A stretch of 64,000 nucleotides of DNA from Siderastrea siderea (Eukaryota > Cnidaria > Anthozoa > Scleractinia > Rhizangiidae): NCBI GenBank assembly GCA_964030785.1, contig OZ034967.1:70796113-70860112 (forward strand), in the 5' to 3' direction. This document shows, piece by piece, positions 11,726 to 24,224 of this stretch. The notes beneath the pieces are model-generated. The model was not told the DNA's origin and did not search any database. It saw only the letters and a program-made list of their open reading frames with translations. The first letter of the stretch is position 1. The number at the start of each line of letters is the position of its first letter. The translations under genes were made by a program, and so were the position numbers.

Positions 11726-11772
11726 CAGAACGAAAACTGCGAGCGCATAAATTGCGCTCGCACTTTTCGTTC
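11726..11772. repeat. Perfect-type hairpin, 20-bp arms
   Basis: GAACGAAAACTGCGAGCGCA is followed after five bases by its near reverse complement. A related but more diverged hairpin (CAAAAACTGCCAGAGC and GCGCTGTCAGTTTTCG) lies at about 12,528-12,582, so this is a dispersed palindromic repeat. Confidence 0.6.
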
Positions 11773-11954
11773 TCGCATCAGATTTCAAGAAGCTGCGGGA
11801 AAAAGGTAATTTCTTTTTTAGTCTTATTGTTTTGGTTTTCTCGAGCTCGATAAGGGAAACAGGTCTAAAAATCCCAGAAACAACAATACCGATGATCACT
11901 TTGTTTAACCGTTTTTTATTTTAGATAAAATACTCAGCACGGTAAAATAAATGA

Positions 11955-12030
11955 AACCCAGCGGTAATCGTACGCATGACACTATGCACACCGAGCAGTT
12001 GCTCTAACCACTGAGCTACTGGGAGACTTG
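11955..12030 (-). pseudogene. tRNA-like pseudogene or SINE head
   Basis: Read on the minus strand, CCCAGTAGCTCAGTGGTTAG matches a tRNA acceptor and D arm (A box), and CTGGG about 70 bases later can close the acceptor stem. The T arm is degenerate (GTACGATTACC instead of GGTTCGAATCC). A functional tRNA is unlikely. Confidence 0.5.
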
Positions 12031-14574
12031 GCGAACTTAGTCATTTTATCAGGTTCATTTTTACGCTGCCTCACCTTTCTAAATGCTTTTAACACGCTTT
12101 AACTCGGTATGTATTTACTAACAGAGTCCTCGCAACTCTGTTCGTAGTAAATTTTTTGCAGACAGTACAGAACGAGATTTTTTTAATAAACAGAACGAAA
12201 GTTTGCTAAAAGGGAATTTAGAAAGTAAAGGTGATCGTCTAAGGACACTGCTCCGAACTTAGCCATTAGCTTTGCTTGGGTAACTAAAAAATCAATTCCT
12301 TGGTAATGGTGTCAGGCGGTAAATTTGACAACGTTCCAGTATCGCTGACCGTTTAATTTCGAGATTTGCAATGTGTCGCACGGAATCGGATGTCACGCGT
12401 GATTAACTTTAAATTTATGTCGTCACATATTTTGACTTTGTTTATTTTCGCGTATATCGAACAAGATTTGAATTTTAAGGTAGACAGCAATTTTGTGCGA
12501 CCAGGATCGAAAACCTGAGAAGAGATATGACGCCTAAACAAAAACTGCCAGAGCATGTACTGTGCGCTGTCAGTTTTCGTTCCTGCATCATATTTCAAGC
12601 AACTTTAGAAACAAAGGGGTAGCTTCTAAAGAAACTGTGGTGCTGCGTAGGTGGGGCAGTAAAACACAGTAAAACACTGATTTGATAAGGAAGGGCTAAC
12701 ACACGAAACGCCAGCTTTCAATTTTTCTACCACTTTGTCTTACTTTATAAAGCCAATTGTCTTAGCTGTTTTTAAACAGAAACGTATTTTTTTAGTAGTA
12801 TCATGATTTCCGTTTTGTTTTTCTCTTAGTCATTGAAAAAGAAAGGGTCAAACATTCACAGAAACAACAACATCAGTGTTGCTTTTTTAAAATTGATTAT
12901 TATTATTATTTTTTGTAAAGAATGGTGTCAATTTGAATAAATTCTTAGGAAATGGAAGGTGATTTAACCGCACAACCAGTTAGTCTAACACCACAAGAAA
13001 GCTCTTCGTTTTGATAGCAGACCGTTTTGGTTATAACTTTAAATTCTAATTTTAAAACTTCATTAAATTTTTAAAATTTCTTATTTTACTAAACTTCCCA
13101 GATCTTCCCACTCCCGTTTTTTCTTCTCAAACACGCCTAAAATTACTAAAAAATTCAGAAGATTTCTACAGAGTAATGCATGGAGAAATTATTTGGATAG
13201 TAGATATGTAAACAACCGTGTAGCACTAAATTTTTGCGGAGTTTAATTTTGCGAATGGGCGTTTTTTTTGTGTGTGTGTTTTGCGGGAACTAATTTTTGC
13301 GATTAGGAAAAACTGCTTTTCTTTTTTTCTTTCTCGGAATTAATTTTTGCGATTTTCAGGAAGTCGCCTTCTTTCGTAATTTATAAAACATTCTCGTATT
13401 TTGAGTACAAAAACAATCGAATGCAGATGTCCAATACGAGTACCTTCAGACGATCCTTTTAAAAGCCTTTATAACAGGTAAACACTTGTAGTGTACCGAT
13501 TCCATCGTTTTATTTCCGAATGTTTTGTTTCTAATTTCGTTTTGTTTCTGAATTTTTCAAATTCTCGACTTTCTAATTTTTATTTCGTTGCGAGGACAAT
13601 AGCTAAAAATTGTTAAGACTATAGTGTCTATAATATTAGGTGACAAATTTTCGTCAGTTGAGCTGACGTGTTCACAAGTTTTCTTTTTTATTTTGAGATG
13701 ATCTATATAAGAGAATCCACCTTAGCAAAATTGGACGTGAACGTAAGAAAGAGAAGACGCATTTTTTTTTTCTCGCGGGGATCGAGGCTTCGTCAAACGG
13801 ATATTTTGTCCTTGCACGAATTTTCCAATGACTGCGCAATAACATTTCAACGAATTTTAACAAGGCTGTCATCTATAACATTATAATCTTCCAATTAAAA
13901 TTTGAATAAAAATTAATCATTAACGCTTTTGTTTGATTAAGGAACAATGCAATATTGACACGCCTGTCAATAGAATCAGATCATTAGTTGTCTTTTTACA
14001 CGAAAACAGCAGTGTTGTTTTCATCTGTTCATATGTTCGTTAAAGACAAGCGGCCTTTTCTTCCAAGGATTATTAAAATCGGGCACCGCTGATTTTCTTT
14101 TCCTCGCCAGTCGAATCAAGGAATCAAAAGGTGCGTTTCAGGGTGAGTATCTGTGATATCTCACAAAGTATTTTATAGCAACATAGGCATTTGTTAATTC
14201 ATGATGGCTTTTTCGCACATAACTGGACCTAAATTTATGGAACTTTTGGTTCCTACCTGCTACAAAATTTTCAGGTTTCTAAAATCTGTGCTTAAAGAAG
14301 CATACGTTAAAGATTCAGTGGATTTCCGGCTTTGTTTTGATGAAGGTTTTATCTGGGATGAGCTGAAGCGTCAATAAGTTACTCATCATTCCTTTGTTGC
14401 CATGAACGTGGATTACAATTATTATTTTCTGATGCATTAATTGTTGAAAACCATTCATCACAAATCTATGAAGCTATATAGCTTTCTGCCATGGCCATTT
14501 CATCATTTATCCCACCTCTCGCAGGACCGGTGTGACAGGGAACCTAGTTAGTAAATATGACCTCACCCGCCATG

Positions 14575-14651
14575 AGTCTCTAGGTGGTTCAGTGGTTAGA
14601 CCGCCCGACCGGTGTACGGGAGGCCATAGGTTCGAATCCCGTCAGGGACTC
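14575..14651 (+). tRNA. tRNA-like sequence (pseudo-tRNA or SINE head)
   Basis: GAGTCTC and GGGACTC can form an acceptor stem with one wobble. TGGTTCAGTGGTTAGA is a good A box and GGTTCGAATCC a perfect B box. The anticodon arm (CCCG/CGGG) leaves a nine-base loop with no T before the anticodon position, and the T stem has a mismatch, so isotype cannot be assigned. It is more likely a tRNA-derived repeat than a working gene. The DYNLT5-like gene begins about 140 bp downstream. Confidence 0.45.
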
Positions 14652-14792
14652 AAATGTTTGCTTAGTCTCACGCTCGTGACAAACTGAAACTTGAATCTTT
14701 CAGATTTGAAATGTTATACAATAATAAATTTATAGTAAGGATGATGCAATTTGGTGATGCAGATAGGCTCTTGTTTTTGACAAGAGGGCAGC

Positions 14793-17592
14793 ATGACAAG
14801 TACTGTGGGAAAAACCAAAGGCGAGAAGATGAAAAGTGAAAGCAACAACCTCGAAACTGTACAAGAGGCAAAAGAAGCCCCAACTCCGTCCATCTATGCT
14901 ATAGCAGCGGCTCACTCGTTATCTAAAGACATAAAACAGAAATCACTGCATTTAATGAAAGTCAAGAAACGCCATGGAGACTGGGGGCAGTTTGACTTGA
15001 CGCATGCGTGGTCGCCGGAGGATTTTATGAGTAACACGGGAAGTCGGCATGGAAGTGGACTGGCACGAGACAGCTCATTGGCTGAGAACAGTTTGTCTTT
15101 GGCTCGACCCTTTGTAATGGAGCCCTTGAGAACTTTTCAGGTTTGTAGAGAATGTTTGTTTCACCTTGCAGACTAACAGAAACCTATCAAATAATGATGG
15201 GCTACTGGATATAGACAAGAACCGCTTAGCTAACACCCCACCTGGGCAATCGATAAAATCGATAATCGATAACATTCGATAACAATCGATAAAATTAGTT
15301 GATTGTATCGGAAATCGATAAAAATCGTTTAACGGATTTGTTTTGAGAAATCAATATTTATCGATTTTTCAATCAGTTTTATCGATTTTATTGAAAATTA
15401 TCGATTTTATCGGTAACATTTTTTGGGTCATATCGGGTTAAACAAAAGATTGCCGTCACTTCCACTCAAAACGTTTTCCTTGGTGGTTGCTTAGATAGGT
15501 AAATAGGCGAGATGTCACTTTCGCAAATACTTGGGTCGATACTGCACAGTTCTCCTGCCAGCTTAATAAACCACATTTACTGAAATAAAAATACAGTTTT
15601 ATTCGTGAGCAAAGCCACCGCAACCATTTTACGGCGATCAAACGTCTTTTAAAAACAAAATTAATGTCAGAAATTAAAGACATGTAAGATCGACATCCAT
15701 CGATAAAATCGATAAAATCGATAACAGTAATTACCAAAAGAGTTGTGAGTATCGATTTTTTGCGATTGATCGATACAATCGATAACGTTTACCTGATTGA
15801 TATCGATAGTTATTGATTTTTATCGATTGCTCGCGTCGGGACTAACTCGAACTCCTCGGCGAAACGAAAAAAAGTTTGAGTAAGTGGGTGTTCGATGTAG
15901 TGCAGTTGGTGTTGAATTTTAGACTTTCTCTTAATAATAAATGGAGCGGTTTTCAATTGAGCGACTAAGGTTATTTGCATTTGCTTTAGTTGGTTTTGCT
16001 TTACTTCGCTCTCTGATCGGATAAAAAAATCTCACGCCACTTTCTCGACCAATCAGAAGTAAAACCAAAACCAATCGTGACATCATTCCCCGTACGCGTT
16101 TCCCGGCTCTTGGCTCCAGTTACGTGTATTTGTTTCGAGTTCTGATTGGTTCGTTGCGTTCGATTGCAGCTGTTGTGATTGGTCAGGGTGTTTTCTTTGG
16201 TTTTGGTTTTACGACAGTCAATTCAAGGTACGTTTAGGTTTTTTTTTATTCATTCAAGGACGCGAGTCATTTTGTTGCACTTCCATGAACTTCCAAGAAT
16301 TTGTACTGCGATTTTGGCTGCACAGTTTTTGCACGTCGCTGAAACTTTGAAGCTTGCTGATCGAGGTTTTTAAAATTCACGAGAAACAAAATGGACGAGT
16401 TAATGCTGTTAGATGGAGTTCTGTGACTCGATTGATGGATCACAAACTTTATGTTATTAAATTGATATTAAAAATAGCTGCAGTGCGGATGCTTAGCGGG
16501 CTTAATGAATAAAGAAGGTCGTTGAACTGAAGTGTAATTCGCACAGCGATTTCTCATTTCGCATGGCTTTTATAATTACTTAACCTTCCATAAGCTTTGA
16601 TTGTAGCAGTCAAAAAATGGACACAGTGTTTTAGTGATTTTAAGCTGGACCTGCTACAGTTTCCTCGTTAGCAGTCAGTTCATTCTTGGATAGTACAAGC
16701 GGAACAGAAAAAGGATCGCAGACTACATGTTGAATTCACGAGTTCGTCCATAGTGTCCTTTCAAGTTAAAGAGGTAAATTCGAGCCAAATTTTACCTAGG
16801 ACGGGTGTCCGAAATGACTGAATTCGAGTTATCCCATATCAAATGACTTTCTTAACTTCGTTAATAATTCATAAAGAGAAAACAAAGAAAGTACCATCGG
16901 GACGGTGATTTGATCACTGATCCTAATTAGCATAAAATGTTGCGGACTTTTGCGTAGGATTCCCCCAAAAAATGTTAAAGGACTGAGAAGCCATATCAAA
17001 CTCTTGAAATAGTGTTTTATCAGGTATCCTTGGGAAAATGTCGAAGTCGACTAAAAAGCTCGGCTACGCTTCGTTTTTCAACCCACTTCTCGATGTTTGA
17101 TATCCTGATGAAACACTCTTTCTCGATAAGTAAAATTGGATTTTGTTCGAGATAGGGGGCTGTTCGAGTTAACCGCGGTGAAGTTACCGGGGTTCTTCTG
17201 TAGATACAATCACGAACAACGCCATATTTTGAACTCCCCATAACCGGCGCCCTTTCCTAACCGATCCTTTGTCACATTTCTAGGAACACAGGGTCAAACC
17301 AATCATTCAACAAGTACTCGAAACAAGTTTGGCTGAACAAAAGTACGACCCAGACTTCTGCAAAGAGGCAACGATCAAGATGACCGAGGAAATCAAAGAA
17401 AGAGTAAAAAGACTTTGTTACCCGCGCTATAAATTTGTGTGTCACGTGATCGTAGGAGACGTTAATCAACAGGATGTGAAAGTTGTGAGCCGGTGCGTGT
17501 GGGACTCGGCGGTTGACCGTTTTGCGCAGCACGAGTACAGAAACTACCACCTGTATGCTATTGGAATTGTTTATGCAATTTACTGTGAATAG
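14793..17592 (+). CDS. Tctex1-domain dynein light chain, DYNLT5 (TCTEX1D1)-like
   Basis: Two exons, 14793-15140 and 17284-17592, join in phase 0 to 218 residues. The N-terminal 110 residues are variable and low in recognisable motifs. The Tctex1 domain occupies about residues 112-218: KPIIQQVLETSLAEQKYDPD, then ERVKRLCYPRYKFVCHVIVG, SRCVWDSAVDRF and the terminal YAIGIVYAIYCE. This order (helices, PRYK strand, G at the turn, SRCxWD, final Y-x-E) is the family signature, and the ending resembles DYNLT5 (which ends YAVYLE) more than DYNLT2B. Tctex-type light chains bind dynein intermediate chains or act as adaptors, several of them in cilia. The ATG at 14793 is the first in frame; a further 5' exon cannot be excluded. 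The 2.1-kb intron carries an ATCGAT-rich block and clustered CCAAT boxes. Confidence 0.88.
15246..15830. repeat. ATCGAT-rich element in the DYNLT5-like intron
   Basis: Two clusters (15,246-15,415 and 15,696-15,830) are packed with ATCGATAAAATCGATA-type palindromic units; a middle section of about 280 bp lacks them. The outermost bases form an inverted pair, GCAATCGATAAAA at the left and its complement at the right. No target duplication is evident. It could be a MITE with expanded subterminal repeats. TATCGATA is also the core of the fly DREF/BEAF-32 sites, but nothing here shows such a function. Confidence 0.65.
16045..16185. promoter_or_regulatory. Cluster of CCAAT boxes, possible internal promoter
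   Basis: CCAAT or its complement ATTGG occurs near 16,049, 16,071, 16,145 and 16,178 within the DYNLT5-like intron. The following segment to about 16,230 (TTTTACGACAGTCAATTC) resembles sequence at 19,215-19,240 and 41,305-41,330. It may be an alternative promoter or simply a repeat; transcript data would decide. Confidence 0.3.
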
Positions 17593-18604
17593 TGTCGGGA
17601 ACATGTAGCTTGGTCACACTCTAATCTTTGCCTTGATGTACGGGCAAAACGAGGACGAGTGTTAGAGGTGGCAGGTTGGAAACTCTCCGTCTCGTTTCGC
17701 TTGAAACTCCTGTGCGTTTTTGACGACTTTCGTACGTCTTTTAAGAGTTTGAATCTGCTAAACTGCTCTCAAAGAGTTTTAACTTTCGGTTTCTCTTGTA
17801 CGACTCTCGCTGTCATTTAGCTCTTAATATTCCCATTGACTATCATGTGGTCCAAATTGTTCTAATCTCCCAGCAACCCTCGTACGACTCTTCCTCTAGT
17901 TTGACCTCTAACTCTTATAAGCTTTCGATGACTCTGAAGAGGGTTTTCATTTTTGCGATATGTTTTATATTAGGTTTTTTTTGCACTACCCAAAACAGAT
18001 CACGAAAAAATTATTTATGTTTGATACCCAATACAAAAAATCTGTGAATCTAGGTGACCACTACTGTAAAACCCCAGCTTGTAAGTGCCCGTCTTACCAC
18101 AGGTTTTCTTGTTTGTTTCAGTTCTACTAACACACAATTCTTAAAAAGATAGGTTTGAATTAAATTTTAATAATTTTAATGAATTAACTTAATTTTAATT
18201 AACTTGGAATGAAAAGCCAGTTTATATACGAGTCAGCTCCATGAAAAATGTAAGGAAAGAGAGAGAAAAAAAAAACGGAAAATAGAAACAAGCTCTCTTT
18301 TAAGGTTGTTTACAGTTTCATTAAAAATAATCTTGTCTGCTTTGATATTTTTCCCGGAGTTTTCACTGCGCTTCGGAATCTCTCCGCACACGTTGGTACA
18401 CACAAAACGAGGACTGTATCTTTCCTTTTCTGCGGTTTATTGCGGCTGTCCAACGTTACAACATTCAGTACTATCTAAACAATCTTAAACGTTCTGTGTA
18501 CAATCTTCAGCAATCCTAGAACAATCTTAAAACAATCTGAATAAAAGTTGCGATGTTACTCGGTATATATATTTCAAAACTATGGATATACGCCTTATTT
18601 TTAA
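17593..18604. other. Region downstream of the DYNLT5-like gene
   Basis: No gene is visible. About 17,690-17,940 is a degenerate CT-rich repeat with recurring CGACTCT-like words, similar in style to 59,300-59,500. AATAAA-like signals are scattered, and none is clearly the gene's polyadenylation site. Confidence 0.45.
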
Positions 18605-18989
18605 GGACGGTGCCTGCTTTTGTTACTGCCCATACGTTCTGCGCATCTCGGGATATTCGCGTTTCTTAAGGAATTTGCCTCCTAATACAACAATATTTTT
18701 CCATGGTTTATGATTATGTGGAAAAAGCAGATCTTAGCAAGGGCTATCAGAATTCAAAAAGAAATTGGGGGTAACCACGCACTTTCAGAGATAATTGAAT
18801 TAAAATTTGGAAAGAAATTGCCACACATTCTTTGTATTTTAACGCTTTTTTAGAATTATGGTTGCTTAAATGCATGGTTACCCACAATTTTTCTTTTTGG
18901 ATTCCAATGACCCTTGCTAAGATCTACTTATTCCCCATAGTCATAACGTTTGCAAAAATATAATACTTCTGAATTAGGAGGCACCGTCC
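18605..18989. mobile_element. Foldback MITE with TTAA target site (piggyBac-like)
   Basis: Two arms of about 170-200 bp are reverse complements over most of their length (for example GCAGATCTTAGCAAGGGCTA against its partner near 18,915). The ends are GGACGGTGCC and GGCACCGTCC. TTAA flanks both sides (18,601-18,604 and 18,990-18,993), the target preference of piggyBac-type transposases. There is no coding capacity. Confidence 0.8.
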
Positions 18990-20093
18990 TTAACTACGCC
19001 CTGATTTGTAAATCAGGCTAAATGTTGCAGTAATAGACTTGTACATTTAATACTTTACATTCTATTATGATTCACTTCATTAGGCGTGGATAAACAATTA
19101 CAGTTATAAGATGCGCTAATCGCCGAGAATGATCCAACGCCCACTCGATATCTGATTGGTTAACAGCTCTCTGCGTGGATGTAATGATTGCCCGGTGCAT
19201 GCCGTAATCAGTGGAATTAAGTTTTACAACAGTCAGTCGGGATAACGCTTCTAATAACCAAGTGATTCTCCTTGTCACTGAACTGTTCCGTAGCGGGTTG
19301 TAGCGGTAATAACTGTTATGGAAATGTTCATAAGCAGACAAAAACACTAGACAAAACCAATATTACGGCTAACAAAGTTCAAACGTCTCATACCTCTTGC
19401 AAAACTCAAAACTAACACACGCAATCTGAAAACCTAACATACGAAATGAAAAATTTGAAAAGCATCCACGCTATTTGAGTGTTGCGCGCCACGCTTCCAT
19501 CTTCTTTACAACTACCAATTCTACCCAACAGTTAAGCTACCCCCTCAACTCATTTCGTAGGGGGGAGCTTTCAATGTCAGGTTGATCAGAAAAGACACGC
19601 TAAAGCTATTATCTGAACACCCTTAGTGGTACGTAAACTGCATTTTTAATCCCCTAAAAGATACTCAACTTGTTTTCACAGATTTCATTGTAACCACTTA
19701 TTGTAGACCAAAAAACTCCGTTGTATTTTTACTATAAATGTTACCAATTGCATCCAGCAGCATTTTAATTCGTAAAAGGTATAATGAGCATCTTTATAAG
19801 CAACTAGGAAATTGCCACCATTTCACTAAGATTTCACAGCTTATCACAGGTTTGTTCCCGTGAGTAGGAATAACACATGAGGTTGATTACAAAGGAAAGG
19901 CGTTGTTTCTTGTGCTTCCCTTATTGCACAAGGCAACTGTAAGCATGTGGACGTTTTATACAATTGTTCTCTACTCGCGAAAGTGTTTTTTTTCGCTCTA
20001 TCTTTGAGTTTATTCGTCAGCTCGTTAACTTTTCTCCAGTGATGTGCTTTTTTGAAAAATGCACTAGAAAAACCTCAGGTGCGCACGAAACGA

Positions 20094-20331
20094 GGGCCCG
20101 TTTCTCGAAAGTCCCGATAACTTCATTTGCCGGGAAAGCTATTTTGTGTGCTCGATGTTTACAATAAAGACTCAAATTTTGTTGGTTTTGAAAGCTGAGC
20201 AATAAAATTCTAAGTTGATAAAACAAGTCGGGCTGATGTGCGGGCTAAAAACTACGCTTACGCCAATAGATTTTGATTTTAATTTATAGCTCCGGACCCG
20301 AAAAGTTACCAGAACTTTTGAGAAAGGGCCC
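20094..20331. mobile_element. MITE with GTTTCTCGAAAG termini, copy 2
   Basis: GGGCCCGTTTCTCGAAAGTC at the left is matched by CTTTTGAGAAAGGGCCC at the right. It is related to copies at 11,473 and 59,753. It lies downstream of GPCR copy 1, and I saw no counterpart at the equivalent site of the second duplication copy. Confidence 0.65.
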
Positions 20332-20454
20332 TAGGTGTATAAAACCTCCACACATCTTTTTTTTGTTTGCTGCAACTGAATCATAAACTTGTTGAGTGCC
20401 CAGTTTATCGTCATTTGTGGAAGTTTCTATGAAAGTGGCCCTGATATTGTTACA

Positions 20455-23149
20455 TTATAATGACAGGTCGGCGGTAAGGTCGTCCGAACGCAGGGAATTC
20501 GTCAGTGAAGAATTACCCTGTGGCACTTGGTCCTGCTGTGGTGTTGGCTGGGTGGTGCCATTGATCATCTCAGTGCTCTGTGGTTCTCTTGCAGCATGAA
20601 CCCTCGCTGGAGAGAAACTTGAAAGGCAGCATATCATTTCCTTCATCTTCTCTCTGAACTTTTGGTTTATCAGAGCATATGCAAACGGATTCACAGCAGA
20701 ATTGAACATGATCATTGTATGAGCAATGGGAATCGCAAGAGTACTGAGCTTTTGGGATGTGTGGAAGGCCTCCAAGATGTGGAGTATTATGTCAGTGCCC
20801 CAGCAGATAACAAAGATGGCGCTGACAGTCACAACCATCAAGGTGACCCTCTTTCGTACTTTCAACACACCCTGCGTACAGAGAGATGCCATTAGGGTGT
20901 ATAATAGGGAAGACCTGAGGATCTAAACGCTTAAAGCACTTCTTCGCCCTTCTCAGTTTTATGACTTGGCCCCTAAAAGGGCTCAGGCCTATCCCAGAAT
21001 TCTCTAGCTCTGTGTGGAGGGAAACGACTATACACTGAAGGTGTATAAGGGGTGCTTGGGGTGATTCATTTGTTACCTAATAGTCTGTACATGATAGTGT
21101 TGGTAGTTACAACATCAGTCCCGTTCGAAGAAACGGATGTTTTGTGATGACCTACTATAATGGGATGATCTACTACCCTAGAGTTAACTGCATTAGGTGT
21201 GAAATCAATTTTTGTTCTAGTACATTGTTTGAAACAAAGTGCGCCGTTAAACTGAATATATATTTTGAAAAATATTCCATGCTGCACGCATTCCACTACA
21301 AAAACTGTGGCTTTCCTTGATAACCAATACCAAGAGAGGATAAAGGGTAAGAGAGCTACTCCCCAATACAGGCCCTATCCCCATCTTGCAGATGTAATCC
21401 CTGCTGAGTTATTTTTAGTAACAAAGTGCCGAAATTCAAATTTCAAATAACTTATTGAGTATAAAGCAATTGCCCTAAAATTTTGCAACAGTATAGAACT
21501 CGTCATTCTGTAAAATTTTGTTATTTTTTAGGTTTTCCAATTTTGACATTTTTCGCCGAGAAAATGACGTCACAAAGTGGCGCCAAATTTTGTATTTAGT
21601 ATTATGGGATATCTTATGGCAGTTTTGTTACAAGGAACTCAAAACTGAAAAAAATTGAAATATGTTTATCCACTCAAAAGATATAATGGTCTGAAATCTG
21701 AATTTCCTCCCATTTTGTTACTAAAAATAACAAAAAAAAAAGAGGGATCACGATAGGATAGGGCTTATATGGGGATTAACTCTCTTACCCTTTTATCCTC
21801 TCTTGCCAATACCTGTTGTTGATATGTGAGTTCATTATCATCATTGCGCTTGAACCACAAGGTGTACACGACTCTGGAATATAACCCAGCAATCAGCGTA
21901 GAGGAAAGAACAACGAAAGCAAGCCCATACGTCAAACGATAAGCCTTGAGCCACTCCTTAGACCATGTCAACTTGCAGGAATTACCGTCGCTTTCTTTGC
22001 GAAAGTTTGGGAAATTGAGAATCACTGAGAGGATCCAAGAACAAGGAATGATCACCTAGAAAAACAACAAGGAAAAAATTGTGCAAACCTCGTGAAGTTA
22101 TCTCCTATTTGTGCCTCGATTTAAATACAAGTTAATGTCAGGGAAACTGAAAGACACTTTTGTATAGGGGAAAAGTTAGGGAGTGCAGAAACTGAAGATA
22201 GATAAGCAACATCATTAGAGCAAAGAGTGGATTAAAAAAACACGGGGATTAGATTTTAGCTCAGTGACCTACCTTTAGTTTGCGCTTTGTAAGTTTGCCT
22301 TTATTTCCATAAGGATATTTGACAGCAAAGTAGCGTTCCATCGCTATGGCAACCAAAGTGACCACCGACGAATCTGCACCGATCCATGCCAAGGTTTCGT
22401 CTACCAACAGTATGCATAACAATGTTCCAGTTTTTCCTTCCGGGTGGAATTGAGTGTGACTCAAAATGATTTTCGGTATGTGAAATGTGGCGTACACGGC
22501 TTCTGCTACCGCCAGGTTAACGAGAAGATAATTTATGGGAGTCCTGTGGGGTAAAGTACTCAGTTTTAGTTCAAAAGTCTTCTGAAATACTATTCATCGC
22601 ATCACGTGTTCGTTAGTCTATTGCCTATTTTTGACGAAGTTGCCAGTGAAGATTTAAATCAGAATTTAGTGGCTGTATGCTTGAGTTTTGATCGCAAAGT
22701 GTGACTGTCAATTATTTGTTAAGTTGTTTAATTTTAACATGCAGATATGAAGTCTACGCGTGACTCGATAATTGGAAAAATCGTTGGAAATACATTAGGC
22801 TTGAAAATTATTTCTTTACAATTTTGTTTTCCTTGTTATCATCTAAGAGTTCAATAACAAAGCATTATCGATTGGCACATTTGCCTTCACCAGCTTTGAA
22901 AGGGATTTCTCAACGTTTCCCAGCACGCATTGTAAAGAAGAAAAGCACCCCATTCATATTACGATAACGAGAAGAAGAACAACTAGGTCATTTCTTTCAT
23001 TCCCCTCTGAGCCCACTTCTCTCACCCGTGTAGGTACCTCATATCTCGATTCTCATTATCACGGCACAAACTAGAGAGTTTCCAAAGATGCTGATAATGA
23101 TGAGAATGGACTTCACTGTTGTTATGGCAACATCATCTGTTTCATACAT
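20455..23149 (-). pseudogene. Class A G-protein-coupled receptor, copy 1, with frameshift in exon 1
   Basis: Four exons on the minus strand: 23038-23149 (N-terminus, TM1), 22273-22543 (TM2-TM3), 21813-22055 (TM4-TM5) and 20455-20871 (TM6-TM7, tail). Class A marks are present: GN in TM1, NLAVAE in TM2, ERY after TM3, W in TM4, a Cys pair for the extracellular disulfide, and NPFAY in TM7 followed by a CC that could be palmitoylated. Overall it resembles neuropeptide-type receptors. The prolines usual in TM5 and TM6 are replaced (S at 5.50; CWGT for CWxP). Exon 1 lacks one A that copy 2 has in the ATGAGAAATCGA stretch, so the frame ends in TGA right at the splice donor. Everything downstream is open, which fits either a very recent pseudogene or an assembly error. 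The tail is 20 residues longer than in copy 2. Confidence 0.8.
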
Positions 23150-23480
23150 GGTTGGCACGTTGGCTGGATGGAAGCAAGAAAAATAACAGTTTTTTTTACA
23201 TCCACAAAAGGAAACGGTCACTTTTCATGTCATCATTCTCCCCTAAAAGGCTTAACATGGAGAACGTAGAATTTTATACATCAATCTTCCGGAACTTATA
23301 ATTACTACCACGTTGTGTAAATCTTTTTATCATCAATATTTTATGACACACCCAATCAGAAAGTCAATTCACTGTTAGGTTAAGACGTTTCCATTAACGT
23401 TGTAGATCTGGAAGACTGAACTTGTCAACTCACCAAGGCAATTGTTATTTTAAATTAGCCAACCGTGCTGTCCCCAGAGT

Positions 23481-24220
23481 ACCTCTGATTTTCACTTTCG
23501 TCTCCAGGCCCCCACATGTTAACCCAAAATATTCGCGAAAATGGCCAAATTTTTGGCAAAAATAAAATTTGACAGAGGAATAAGTTACTTTCTTTGGATG
23601 TACGCACAGATTTAGGTGATTTAGGTCTCACTCAATCTATATGTCCACAAAGTGAAAAAAAAAAAATCCATGAAAATCGGGCGTCGAAAATGTCATTCTC
23701 GATAGAAGCCGTGACTGGACTTTTCGCTGATGGGACCGCGCAGTCATTGCCGTTTAGCGGATGCAGCATTTAGGTTATGCGTTATCATAAGATGTACGGG
23801 CAGATCTAGAAAGCCTGGGATCTACTGAGCAGTTTGAAACCAAATTCGTGAAACAAGAAAAGTCCATTTAAATCGGCGTTTGAAAAGAGGGTGTTCAGCA
23901 TTTGTCTGCGAATCTTTGGCTTGTAGTCGGCGTAGAAAGTATTTGAACTCATTGAAGGACCCGGTTATACAATAGAATATATTTCGAATATTTTAGGTAT
24001 TCCGATACAAAGCATTTCTTTTACTTTTCGGATTCAAAGCACTGGGATTCGCGCTGCAATCTGGATAGTCCTGTTGTGTGTAAACGCGAAAACAAGTGCG
24101 GTTCCAAAAGCTACCGGATTACTCACGAGTCCTGTAAATTGTGCTTTAGTGTAAAGTTAGGTTTAGTGCTTGTAAGAATCAGGCTTTTACAAAACGTCTT
24201 GCGACATTTTCCAGTTCATT
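23481..24220. other. Non-coding stretch between GPCR copy 1 and nested repeats
   Basis: About 740 bp of AT-rich sequence. I see no exon, RNA gene or clear repeat boundary. Confidence 0.4.
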
Positions 24221-24224
24221 ACTA

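Larger units (their letters stand above)
10271..14574. other. Intergenic region between BUD13 and the DYNLT5-like gene
   Basis: About 4.3 kb with no convincing coding exon. It holds the small elements listed separately, plus a segment at 13,220-13,380 with repeated TTTTTGCG motifs like those at 8,580-9,110 in the last BUD13 intron. The rest is AT-rich and unremarkable. Confidence 0.6.
19050..23480. repeat. Segmental duplication, copy 1 (GPCR region)
   Basis: Coding and noncoding sequence here matches 41,200-46,520 in the same order and orientation. Shared noncoding blocks include CTGATTGG to ACAGTCAGTCGGG (19,150-19,240), AAAGGCGTTGTTTCTTGTGC (19,890-19,915) and the stretch after GPCR exon 1 (23,330-23,460). 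Exons align most closely; introns are diverged and carry different insertions. The copy spacing is about 22 kb. Confidence 0.85.

Noticed and set aside
14575..14651. A functional tRNA gene
   Set aside because: The A and B boxes are good, but the anticodon loop is irregular and the T stem is mismatched, so it is kept only as a tRNA-like sequence.
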